Of a stretch of 64,000 bases of DNA, positions 15,901 to 25,576 are shown in pieces. This DNA comes from Acephala macrosclerotiorum. Its lineage: Eukaryota > Ascomycota > Leotiomycetes > Helotiales > Mollisiaceae. The first letter of the stretch is position 1. Each line of letters begins with the position of its first letter. A program made the position numbers and the translations under genes. Under the pieces are notes generated by a model. It was not told where the DNA came from, ran no database searches, and saw only the letters and a program-made list of their open reading frames with translations. Location: the NCBI GenBank assembly GCA_014904845.1, contig MU119422.1, positions 1 to 64,000 of the forward strand, given 5' to 3'.

Positions 15901-16611
15901 TATATATTAAACGTAAAATTTTCTATAAACAATTTTCAAAGTTTTTTTAAAAATATTTTTATAGATTATAATCAAAAAAAAAATTTTTTTTATATATTTT
16001 AAAACGATAAAAAATATATTTATTTAATATTATTTTATTGAAATTTTTATTGTTCGTAAAATTGAAATTTTTTTTCTATTTATTTTTATCGTAAAAAAAT
16101 TTAATTTTAAACAAATTTACTATTTTAAAAAATAATTATACAATAAATAATAAAAAAATTGAAAATTTTAATTCAAATTCAAATAAATATTATTATTAAT
16201 ATTTATACGTTTTCAATCAAATAATAAATAAAAACGTAAAACTTTTTTTGAGAATTCGTTTTTAACGTAAATTCGAGTAAATTAATACAAATTTAAAATC
16301 GTTTTCGTACTTTTTTATTCGTTTTTTATAAACGTTATTATTTTGCGTAGTAAACGTAAACTTAAAAAATAAATACAAATTTAAAATTGTTTTTATATTA
16401 TTTTTTTTAAATTTTTAATAATCTCGATATTTTTAGTGTATTTCTACAAAAAAATTCTTATAAATTCTCGTTTTTTCGAAAGTATATTAATTATTCTAAG
16501 TACTTTTTTACAAAAAGCAAATTATTTAAAAAATTCATTTTTTTTTGTAAATTAGTCTTTTTTAAGTAAAAATCTAATTATTTCATAATTTATTAAATAA
16601 TTACTAATCAA

Positions 16612-16819
16612 TATTAATATTACTAAAGATATTTATTACTAGTAATAAATTAAAAACAAAATAAACAAATAAACTAAATAATTCGCTGATTGATTGTAAG
16701 TTTTAAATCTAGTAAACGCGCAAAAATTGAAGAATATAATCTCAACTCTAGCGCAAGCGGCGCTAGTCCCGATCTGGCCTAGTACCGCACGTGACTACTA
16801 AACTAATATTGTACTTACA
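16612..16819. repeat. Right LTR (208 bp, less mutated copy)
   Basis: Direct repeat of 10,541-10,748. Its last 80 bases (about 16,740-16,819) keep near-normal GC content, including the stretch GCGCAAGCGGCGCTAG, while everything on either side is AT-saturated. The CA end is intact. The five following bases, ATTAT, repeat those before the left LTR. Confidence 0.9.
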
Positions 16820-16867
16820 ATTATATTTAAAAACTTTAATTATAATTATATTTATTTTATAATATTT

Positions 16868-16925
16868 ATTATTTTATTAATTTTTTTATTAATTTTTTTA
16901 TTAATTTTTTTATTAATTTTTTTTA
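16868..16925. repeat. Tandem repeat, roughly 12-bp unit TTATTAATTTTT
   Basis: Four to five near-identical copies in tandem between the retrotransposon and the compositional boundary. AT-rich filler; no coding potential. Confidence 0.8.
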
Positions 16926-16967
16926 AATTAAATTTTAATAAATATATTTATATTTTTATATAATTTA

Positions 16968-17105
16968 TGCATCCTCCATGGGAGCCCCACAAAACCCATA
17001 GAGGATCCGTGGATGGAGGACTAATATATTTTCGCCCCATGGGAGACCCGTAGATAGAGGGGAAATTTTAAAACTCCACCCCATGGGTCCCCCACGAGCA
17101 GCCTA
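16968..17105 (-). mobile_element. Partial copy of the TAGGCTGCTCG hAT-like MITE
   Basis: Read on the minus strand from 17,105 it begins TAGGCTGCTCGTGGGGGACC and continues in register with the complete copies at 22,564 and 55,940. The distal half diverges, and no second terminal inverted repeat or matching 8-bp flank was found (the flank at 17,106-17,113 is TTGGGGAT). It is therefore truncated or its other end lies in the mutated AT-rich DNA. It sits exactly at the switch from AT-saturated to normal composition. Confidence 0.7.
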
Positions 17106-17553
17106 TTGGGGATAGAGAGATGCATACAGACCAGCTTTCGTATGGGCGATCTTAGTTAGCTATCATTAGCACATGGGTGCTCTTGATAGGACATAACGAG
17201 AGGGAACTCGGATACTTAATTGGCATATCTATACCTCGTGCATTATCGAGTGCCTTTGGAATCGAATCTGGCCCCGATATAGAAGTCTTTCCTCTCTGAA
17301 TAGTCAATAGAAAAGGAATTAGACTTGAGAGACTACAATTTCACGTGCACCAACCGGCCGGTGCGACTTTTAACTAATTGTCTACCACTCGCTTTCGTTA
17401 AAACTAACTTGATTTTGGTGAGGTGGATTGATAGAGTATGAGAAATCGTGGAAGTTGACACCTGGCCTCCTCAACTCTGCGATCTCGCACACTCACAACG
17501 TTTATTTCTTCCTTTTCCTTTCTCCGACATAACCAACCAACAAAACCACAACA
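17106..17553. other. Upstream region of family D copy 1
   Basis: No gene was found. It holds a CACGTG box at 17,342-17,347 followed by the 10-bp palindrome ACCGGCCGGT (17,350-17,359), about 200 bp before the likely start codon. A pyrimidine-rich stretch (17,500-17,525) precedes the start and looks like a fungal promoter or leader. Confidence 0.4.
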
Positions 17554-18217
17554 ATGGCATTACCACCACCTCGCCGTCCAAACCATCCACCAAGATTTGG
17601 CCGGAAAGATTGATTATAGCCTATCTAGATGAGAAGGGCCAGGGCATAATCCTCGATTTTCATAATAAAAGATTTGGTACTCCAACCGAATGGACGAAAG
17701 AATGGAACGAGACGGGGTCATGTGTTGCGCAAGCACACTTAGATATCAGCAAGATCGAGATATCACAGAAGGTCCTGCGACAGCTTGCGCGGCGTATCAT
17801 GGGTAAATTTTGATTCAACTTGACGGGCCTATAATTCGCTAAGAATTTGCTAGGCATTGATGCAGCAGATAGCAAATACACAGCTAGCGCCAGAGAATAT
17901 CGATATATGCACGATATCTAAACGACATGGACCAATATTAACAGGCCATTTCTCAGCAGCATCAGCCGGCTTAACCACCCTCGAACCGGTGGTCAAATCG
18001 GAGCAGTCAACCATGGCAAATTCAACGCCAAGCACTTAGAAGCAACAATCAACAACATACGTACTCGAACGACACATACACAAGCCGTGGCACTCCTGTT
18101 CCTCGGAATGGCTCTCGATATCAACCACAGGCCCTATATCCTTCTGGGACTACGAGAGAGCAAGCTGATGCATTTTCAGAGTATCTAGGAGATGAGCTTG
18201 CAAGACGCTCAAGCTAA
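17554..18217 (+). pseudogene. Family D copy 1: disrupted unrecognised gene
   Basis: The likely start ATG at 17,554 (context acaacaATGG) opens a proline-rich leader that aligns with copy 2 at 18,737. The conserved body, starting with IWPERLIIAYLDEKGQGI, is one frame off, so a one-base indel lies near 17,590. The body runs to a probable intron (about 17,796-17,846; GTAAAT donor, CTAAG branch, CTAG end). It continues to a tail with YTASAREYRYMHDI, then TAA at about 17,922. A further open frame ending DELARRSS (stop near 18,217) may be the last exon. Pairs of residues shared with copy 2 include WPE, K-I-S-A/K-E-I-x-x-K and YTxxA. Function unknown. Frame breaks suggest a pseudogene, but alternative splicing cannot be excluded. 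Confidence 0.45.
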
Positions 18218-18736
18218 AATGGGGAATAATTTCACGCAAAATAAAGAGAAGGAGGATATGGAATAGTTACGGTCCTGTCACATATCAGACAAGATTATTA
18301 GAATAAAGCAGGAAGATATTGGGCATTGAAAGATATTTTGGATATAAGATACCGAGCCATCTTGAAGGTCACAGGAACTCTTGGTATGCTCGAAGAAAGC
18401 GTGGGAGACACGAGGAGCCCAGGTCCTTTAGACAGCTTAGGAAAGACATGTACCCCAGGCATTCTAGGATAGGAAATGAATGTTACTCTACGGGATATTG
18501 AAAACATTGATTGATTACGCTTGTCTTGAAATTCCTGCTCAACGTGACTCGCAGTATACCAACACCTGAAGCTTACCATTAAAAGCTCGCTCAACTTCCG
18601 ACTCAGCCTTTCACGATCTTCTGAAATTGACGCCTAAGCTCGCCTCCTTTGGCGCTTTCCCGACTGGAATGTAAACCCGACCTTCGACACCTTCAGGAAC
18701 AATCCTCGACAATCATCAACGTTCAACACCACAAAG
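18218..18736. other. Spacer between family D copies
   Basis: No convincing coding frame. The final 100 bases, CA-rich with the context aaagATGG, form the leader of copy 2. Confidence 0.4.
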
Positions 18737-19804
18737 ATGGTACCATCTTCACCGCAATCACCAAGCTCATCGAGCAGACCGAATCCACCACCTCCATTCA
18801 TCTGGCCCGAAGAAATTGTAGCCTCCTGGGTCAAGAATAAGGGCTGGGGTTTGATACCAGACCTGTTCACCAACCGATTGAACTATCAACGTGGCTATCG
18901 GACCGAAGCAACAAGAAACTACTAGTACATACTCATAAGTTCCCACCCTGCTTTGGGCTACCTCGCTTAGTACACCGCTCCCACAACTTTCGCACTTTAA
19001 ATTTTTATTTTTTAAAAACTTTTTAATAAATTTATTTTAAATTCGACAAATAATTTAAATATATTAAAAAAGCCTTTTAACGAGTATTTATTACAATCGT
19101 AAAAAAATTATTTATATATTAAATTTAAAAAAATTATAATATTTTAAAATTTAAATTAAATTGAAATAAATAATTTTATATTATTTTATATAGAAATCGA
19201 AACATAAAAAAGTTATAATAGTTTAAAACAGAGTAATGGGTTTAAGCGAGGTAGCCCAAAGCAGGGAGTAGCCCAAGGTTAAGGGTGGGAACTTAGATGT
19301 TACTGATCCGAAGATCAGCAAAGCCGAGATCCAGAAAAAGGCTGTTTGGGAGGTCGTGGGGTTTGCTCTCGGCTCCAGTGGCCTAGGAAGCTGGAAAGGT
19401 AGCGAATTCAGGTTCAGTTTGCGTGAATGAAGGGAAGCTGACGGGCTTTTTGTTATAGAGGACAGAGATCGACAATACACGCCCGCGGCATATCCATGGA
19501 TGCATGATCCTTTGAATTAGTCTCCTCCTGAGTGGCGCCCGTAAGTAATCTCTTGCCAAATTTTAATTTGTATGCTGTAACTGACACTCTCGAACAGACG
19601 AGATCCTCTTCAGCGCTACTGGCACAGAGACTACAAGAACATACGTCCCAAGTCGAGAAATATGAGCGAGAGATGCTAGAGTACCAAGAATGCATATTAG
19701 AGAAGCAAAAATCTCAACAGACTGAGCTTGCCTTGGGTTCGGTGACTGCGTTGAAGGAAGCTGATGAGTTCTTGGACGCCTTGCAAGAGGAAAATACGAA
19801 ATAA
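18737..19804 (+). pseudogene. Family D copy 2, interrupted by a MITE
   Basis: Translation from ATG 18,737 gives a Pro/Ser-rich start, then FIWPEEIVASWVKNKGWGLI matching copy 1, and stops at 18,922-18,924. The homology resumes after a 356-bp inverted-repeat element with DVTDPKISKAEIQKKAVWEV. It passes a probable 60-bp intron (about 19,404-19,463) and reaches a tail with RQYTPAAYPWMHDPLN and TAG. Beyond a second GTAAGT...CAG intron (about 19,539-19,598) a coiled-coil-like frame of about 67 residues (heptad-like, rich in E, Q, L) ends at 19,804. The MITE insertion must break the original exon. Function is unknown; whether the coiled-coil exon belongs to this gene is inference. Confidence 0.5.
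18938..19293. mobile_element. Mariner-like MITE with RIP-mutated core (356 bp)
   Basis: Terminal inverted repeats AGTTCCCACCCT...AGGGTGGGAACT are flanked by TA on both sides (18,936-18,937 and 19,294-19,295), as for Tc1/mariner-type insertion. Inside them, TGCTTTGGGCTACCTCGCTTA and its reverse complement form a second inverted segment; the right arm has an extra GGGCTAC unit, so the arms are unequal. The core (about 18,995-19,225) is AT-saturated. No transposase is encoded, so the element is non-autonomous. It splits family D copy 2. Confidence 0.8.
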
Positions 19805-20083
19805 TTGGCCTAAGGTACTTGAAGGGCGGTGTACTCATTGTCCGTAGGTTCGTGAACTGACTTTGTATGTATAATGAAGTAGCATGACATCAAAAAATCA
19901 AGGGCTTTAAGGATAGGAAGTACAGACGGGAGGGGGAGCGACTTGACTTCCAAGTATACTAGCAATGCGATGATTTTCAACTCTGAAAATTCTTCATTGA
20001 TCGTTCCTCAAACATTCTCTCCAACCTCCCTGGTACTAATAGCCTCTATATTTCTTCTTTCAAGGACGAACAATCCTCAATTC
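19805..20083. other. Intergenic, convergent gene ends
   Basis: Downstream regions of family D copy 2 and of the MFS gene on the other strand. Nothing else recognised. Confidence 0.5.
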
Positions 20084-21758
20084 CTACTGAGGCCTTAAAG
20101 CACCCGCGTCGCTCAGCCCCCACCGGCCGTGAATATACTGCCTCACACTCTGTCCCCAAAACGCTATTGGAACCGCCAACAAACCCAAAACCAGAATCAA
20201 CACAGCAATCCCGACATTCATCCTTGCATACCCCTGCGCCCTCAACCACGGTAGGATGAAATAACTACTCCCAAAACTCGCCACATAGCTCCCACCCCCA
20301 ACTACAACCAACGCCGGAGCTGCCCAACGAGGAAATGCCTCCGTGGCCCATAAAGCATTTGCCACAGCCAAGCCAACATAGCTGAAGCTATTAAGAGCAT
20401 ACGAAACAAAGACCCAGCACCAATGCCACTTATACTCCGCTGCAAACCCGTAAACCACGACACTCAAAGCGCCTGCTAGAACTGGGAGCACGAAAGCTGG
20501 CAGGTAATGCTCTGCATTGCGCACGCCTTTATTCCGTATTGTAAGGCGACGAGAGATCCATGAAATCATCATGCCCGAGGCTGGCCATGCGATGAGACTT
20601 CCAACAGCAGCGCTGAGATTGACTAAAGCGATGAGGTGAATGGAGAGTGAGTATGGCTCACTGATGAGAAGATTATAGTACGTGTCTCCGATGGACATCA
20701 TTCCGAGGAAATCAACGGCGTTTAGTAACGCGACCCAGAAGATGAGCGGGTTGAAAGAGCAGTGTAATATTTGGGGGTAGCATGCTAGCATTGCCTTGAA
20801 TCCGCCTCGGGTGGTTGTCCAGACTCGCATTGTGGTCCAGAAGTCTGACTCTATTGGTGTTTCTGGCAGTGTTTTGCCTCCGGGGACTTCTTCCCATCCT
20901 TCGTAGATTTGCACTTTTTCTGTGGCGCTCTGGACAAGAATTCGTCCATCAAATGCTAGAGCAGGACGGAGGAAGTAGGTTTCTGGGTAGAAAAAGAAGG
21001 CGAAGAGTAAGGAAGCAGCGCAAGGGATGACCAAACCGATATAGAAAGTACGCCATTGTGTGCCAAAATCAGTGATCTGGGGAATGACAGCAAGAATTCC
21101 GAGAGAGGAAAAGCCGGAGAGACCCAAAATGATAGCTATTGCATGTGGACGTTGATGGATGAAAGTGAGGTCAATTGCCATAAGAAGAGCCTTGAAAATA
21201 TCAGTGCTAAGTCCTGGAAACGAACAATCATAACATACTGCGCTGATGGAGAAGCCTGCAGCTAGCCCCATCAGACATACTGAGACTAGTAACTGGTAGA
21301 AATTTTTCGATAGTCCAGCCCATATCGTAGCTGCCAGGAGAAGTGTCGTGACCATCAGGAACACCGGCCGTCTGCCGATTGCAAGGGTAAATGGTGTCCA
21401 AATGAAGGTACCAATACCCATGAATAACGTAGGAGCGGATACGAGAATGTCGAGGGAGAAAGGCTTTGTGTCCTGTGTTATGTTAACGACAATATTAATC
21501 ATACTTTGGGGAACTATTTACAGCCGGCGAGAATTCCTCCGCCAATGGCTTGAACATTATGCTTGCTCCTTGGACAAGGACCATACTAAGAACAACGAAG
21601 AGCATCAAGGAGCCGAACGCGGCCGAGCGCCTTGTCTTGCTCCAATTCAGCGGGTCACGAGGAGAGTTGGTAGGTATAGGGAGACTAAGAATCTGCCCGA
21701 AAGAAGAAATGAGGTAGACGCTGCCTGGGATTTCGTGTGACTCTCGTTTTGAAGCCAT
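20084..21758 (-). CDS. MFS transporter, DHA1-like (drug:H+ antiporter type)
   Basis: Exons, on the minus strand: 21,522-21,758; 21,239-21,472; 20,084-21,190. The 49-bp first intron has a GTTAAC branch. The second (21,191-21,238) is 48 bp, a multiple of three without a stop, so it is easy to miss; removing it restores the usual helix-loop-helix SAALLMAIDLTFIHQRPHA. The N-terminus contains DPLNWSKTRR, typical of fungal DHA1 pumps before helix 1. The loop IGRRPVF after helix 2 fits MFS motif A. About 12 membrane helices and a central cytosolic loop of about 70 residues fit the family. It probably exports a small molecule at the plasma membrane; substrate unknown. An upstream ATG at 21,779 is possible. 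Confidence 0.85.
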
Positions 21759-21779
21759 GGTGGAGGCGGTTGCTATCAA

Positions 21780-22555
21780 CTTGATCCATTGGGTTTAATC
21801 TATAGCAGAGGGGTCTTCTGTATCTTATAGGAAAGGAATCACGAGGCGTCACGCCCCTACCACAGAAGTAGGAAGGATGAGAAACTCTAGAATTGTTTTG
21901 ACGCGAGGAACTTCCCGGTCCGAGCTCTAACTCATTGCTCCTGAAGCCCCCACGCGAAGTAGGCGATAAAACTCTACCAACGACACAAAGACGGGAAGAA
22001 AGTCAAATTCATTCCGTGTTGGGTCTGGGACGGAAAACCAAGCTTTCGGTAACGGGTACCTGAAACTCCCCACGCAGTTCTTTGCCGATTAAGGTTACGC
22101 CCAACTTAGACTTTTGTGTTCGGCTTTGAAGAGGTAGCAAAATCGGATTCGTCAGACAGATCTGAAACGTTGGCTCCTTGAACTGTGGCTCGGAGCTGTC
22201 AACTGGTCCCGAGATGCAAGAAGACGCGTAAGTAAGAGGTAACTCCATGCAAAATAAACTGAATTAAGTACCCGTGCTCAGGTTTGACTGCGGGGTACAG
22301 ATATAAGAAGTGCTTGGAGATGCGCTTTGACATTAACGTGGCTACGGATGGTTCTCCGCCATTGGGATATAATAACTGCTGCTGATAAGTGATCAAGTGC
22401 TAGTATTCAAGTTTTCGCAAGAATAACGACGCGTGTCGATGGCAGTCCGTGCTTGCCACAGCTTCGAGGAGAATTACAGCCAAGGAGGAATACCATTAGG
22501 CTGATTGATGAGCATTTTTCGCGCATGGACAGCGAATGAACAACGATTTTTAAAT
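21780..22555. other. Upstream region of the DHA1 gene
   Basis: No supported gene; the open frames on the minus strand in 22,009-22,396 lack recognisable domains. The DHA1 promoter should lie in the first few hundred bases. Confidence 0.4.
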
Positions 22556-22968
22556 CTCTAAGACAGGCTGCTCGTGGGGGACCTATGGTGTGGGGTTTTA
22601 AGATTTTCCCCTACCCACGGGTCCCTCGTAAAATGAAAATATATTATTCTTTTTACTTATAGTTCCCCTTATAAATTTTGTGGGTACTTTATAAAGTGCT
22701 AAGATTTTATATAAATATATAAAATTCGTTAAAAATACGTAAATTTATATATAAAATACATAAATATATATAAATAAATTTGATTTTAACGTATTAAATA
22801 AAGTTTATACTTTTAAAAAATTTTATTTAAAGAAATTTTTTTTTTTTTTTAAATAGAATTATATATTTATATGCAATTATATTATTAACTTGTAATATAT
22901 AATTTATATATAATTAATTTTAATTTCGAGTTTTATTTTTTTTAAAATTTTTATTTAAATTTAAAAGT

Positions 22969-23024
<56 letters not shown>

Positions 23025-23138
23025 CCCCTTTTACAAAAGAAGTATAAAAAAAAAACTCTACCCATATCCACCCTATGGGGTGGGGGCAGCGTGGGGTTTT
23101 CTCCCCTATGGTTTTTTCGCAAGCAGCCTATTCTAAGA
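22556..23138 (+). mobile_element. hAT-type MITE, 567-bp copy with 8-bp target duplication
   Basis: The element spans 22,564-23,130, from CAGGCTGCTCGTGG to CGCAAGCAGCCTA. Flanking octamers are CTCTAAGA (22,556-22,563) and TTCTAAGA (23,131-23,138), a 7/8 match in which the single difference is C/T. An 8-bp duplication is characteristic of hAT elements. The outer arms keep GC (GTGTGGGGTTT... and ...GCAGCGTGGGGTTTTC) while the middle (about 22,650-23,020) is AT-saturated. It contains a poly-A tract of about 49 bp (22,973-23,021). No transposase. It ends about 80 bp from the stop codon of the sugar transporter. Confidence 0.85.
22973..23021. repeat. Poly-A tract inside the MITE
   Basis: About 49 consecutive A residues; a likely slippage product in the mutated core of the element. 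Confidence 0.9.
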
Positions 23139-23208
23139 TCTTTTCTGTAATTGAGAATTTGACGGACATCCTATTTTACGCGATAGCCTTCCCCAAATCA
23201 ACCAACAC

Positions 23209-24987
23209 TCAAAGCTCAGCATTCGCAGCCCTCTCCTCCTCAAGTTTCGCCTTCTCCTTCTTCGCCTTCTGAATCTGCAAACTCATCTTCACAGGGCTGA
23301 CTCCCGGAGTCTCGAACACCGTATCAATCTCCTCAAGTGACAGCCCATACGTCTCCGGAAAGAAGAAGTAAGAAAGGATAAGCTGAATCAGATTATACGC
23401 AATAAACACCGTCCAGATCTTATAACCAATCTTGTTGATGCCGACTGATATTCCATATTGATTGGCTGTTCCGGCTGCACCTTGAATGAGGCCGTAGAGA
23501 GCCATACCGCGAGCACGAAGTGCGAGAGAGAGGATCTCGACGGGGTAGAGGTTGTGCATTGTTGCGATGAGCGTCGCGGAACAAACTTGGAAGAGGAAGA
23601 CCCAGGTTATTGTTAATCCAGCTTCGACTTTCGTGCCGTCAATCAGGAATCGCCAGGATGTGATCGTGACCAGAGTCTGGAAGAGGATGAAAGCGATCAA
23701 ACCAGCAAAAATCAATGTCCGTCGGTAAAACTTGTCGATGATGAATGCGCCGACCAGCATAAAAGTGAAATAGACAGCGACTTGACCAAGATTGATTCCG
23801 AGTTGTTCCATTGTTCCATCGATGCCAATTGTCTCGAGCGCGGGAACGAGATATTGGCCGATGATTCCACCGCCGTTCCATTGTTGGAAAAAAGAGTAGA
23901 GGACGAGGACGAAAACACGGAATCGAGCACCCTTCCTGAAAAAGGGTCTGAAACCCCAGATGTTTCTGTCTCGACTGTTCTCTGTGGCCAAAGATTCTTT
24001 GATCTGCATGATCATAACGTCGCAAAGTGGATGATTAGGGTTGTCTCCTTCCGTAGTCTGGTATCTAGCGATGACCTGCCTAGCCTTTTCTTCCTTGCCT
24101 CGCATGACATAGAAACGTGGAGATTCAGGCGTGAAGAAGAAGATCGTCAAGCAGACGATGGCGGGACAGAGTCCTTCGAGAAGCAGCGGAATGCGCCATC
24201 CCCAGTTTCCTTCAATCTTGGCGAAGCCGATCATAGCGCCATTCATGACCAAACTGCCGACTTGGAAGCAAGATCCAAATATACCCATGAGGCGACCACG
24301 AAGATGTGCGGGAGCGACTTCACCGATGTATTGAGGTGAGGACATTAGAGCAGAGCCGAAGCCGAGGAAGAACCGTCCAGCCATGAACATAGGTAGACCT
24401 GTGGAGAAGCCTTGGAGAAGAGCAGCGAGGAGGACGATCAGGTTGCCGACGAAGTTCATACCTCGACGCCCGATGATATCGGCGCCTGAAAGGAAGGGTG
24501 CACCGCATACTGTTCCGATGGTCATCAAGGCGTTGATGGTTGCGTACGTGACGCCAGAGGTGCCGACACCAAAGAATGCGTGCCATGGTTTGAAAGCATT
24601 GATACCACTGATGACTGCCCAATCAATACCGTAACCTGTTCTCAAATCAGTATACTTCTTTCAGGGAATTTCAAGAGTGAAGGAAATGTCTGTGACAGTT
24701 TCTCGAGTAAATCTCATAAGAGAGTGCCAAGAAGGGAATTACTACTCCGAGGAAATCGACTTACCGGCCTGGTTGAAGCCCTGAACGACCATGTAGAGCG
24801 AGATCCTGAAGCTAGTCCATGACTTGAAGCGAAGAGACTCCTGCGACAGCTCGAAAACTTGCTCATCTGTGAGACGGGCGATGGCGACTTCTTCGACATG
24901 TAACTCGGAATTCTTCAGGTCGGCAAGGTTGTCATTGTTCGTGTCGACTGTCTCCAGTGTGGCATCGTGGTAGGGTGGGCTCCCCAT
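23209..24987 (-). CDS. MFS sugar transporter (hexose/oligosaccharide type)
   Basis: Exon 1 is 24,765-24,987 and exon 2 is 23,209-24,635, with a 129-bp intron (GTAAGT...CAG) joining NQAG to YGIDWAVISG. The 549-residue product has about 12 helices and sugar-porter signatures: GRRGMN after helix 2, GRFFLGFGSA, PESPRFYVMRGKEEKA before the central loop and PETYGLSLEEID after helix 12. A long hydrophilic N-terminus precedes helix 1, as in lactose/alpha-glucoside permeases of filamentous fungi. It probably imports a sugar across the plasma membrane by proton symport. It shares a divergent promoter with a GH95 fucosidase, and a GH1 beta-glucosidase follows, so uptake of a plant-wall oligosaccharide is a reasonable inference. 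Exact substrate unknown. Confidence 0.9.
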
Positions 24988-25576
24988 GATGGAATTGTTT
25001 GGATCGCCGCCTGATGTTTGAGGTGTGGACGGTTACCAGGAAGAGAGTTCGCATGACAGACTTTATGCTGGAGCTTAGTACTCCAGATACCCCACCGGGG
25101 GAAGCGCTCTACACACTGGAACTGCGGTCCTACATTCCGTTGATAGCAGAAGTGATCAGAGCATACCCCGCATTCAACCCCAGAGCTTTCTCCACAGGCA
25201 AGGCACCTCCACATTGTGTTTTCCATGGTCGTGGGGATGTCGTTAGTGATTGGTGGGTTTGAGGAAATTCCTCCGCGCTTAGACTCAAGAGGCTCAACAT
25301 CCCAGAGCACGCATGCACTCTCATGCACGAAGAGCAAAGGTTAGAACAACGTTACGGATCATACGACAAATCAGCGAGCGGATATCATGACTCGGAAAGT
25401 GCTGCCGAGCAGTTCGAGCCTGTGACTAGGAGGCGTAAATACCATGGCAGGATTGGCAAACTTTCAGTCCCAAAACCAAGAACCAGAATGGCGGTACCAG
25501 ACCCTCGGTGCATGCAACAATCTCATAAGCGCGTCTATATCGTTGGCATTTATACCGAGCACCCAAAGCAGCGACG
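24988..25576. promoter_or_regulatory. Divergent promoter of sugar transporter and GH95, with paired CreA-type sites
   Basis: 589 bp separate the two start codons. At 25,090-25,101 the sequence CCCCACCGGGGG carries two abutting matches to the CreA consensus SYGGRG, one per strand (GTGGGG on minus, CCGGGG on plus). Divergent CreA pairs are a known mark of carbon catabolite repression in Aspergillus. Function here is inferred from the motif only. Confidence 0.5.

Larger units (their letters stand above)
10541..16819. mobile_element. Complete, RIP-inactivated LTR retrotransposon (about 6.28 kb)
   Basis: Two 208-bp direct repeats (10,541-10,748 and 16,612-16,819) align without gaps and flank 5,863 bp of AT-saturated DNA. 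Both start TATTAATATT, consistent with a mutated TGTTAATATT. They end TATTTATA and TACTTACA, so the less mutated copy keeps the CA terminus usual for LTRs. A 5-bp ATTAT duplication flanks the element. Length, LTR size and termini fit a Ty1/copia or Ty3/gypsy element. No gag or pol reading frame survives, so the superfamily cannot be assigned. Orientation is also uncertain. Confidence 0.85.

Noticed and set aside
22973..23021. Poly-A tract as the tail of a LINE or processed pseudogene
   Set aside because: It lies inside an element bounded by inverted repeats and an 8-bp duplication, not next to coding sequence at an insertion edge.
23782..24339. 185-codon plus-strand frame inside the sugar transporter gene
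   Set aside because: Antisense shadow of a strong coding sequence.
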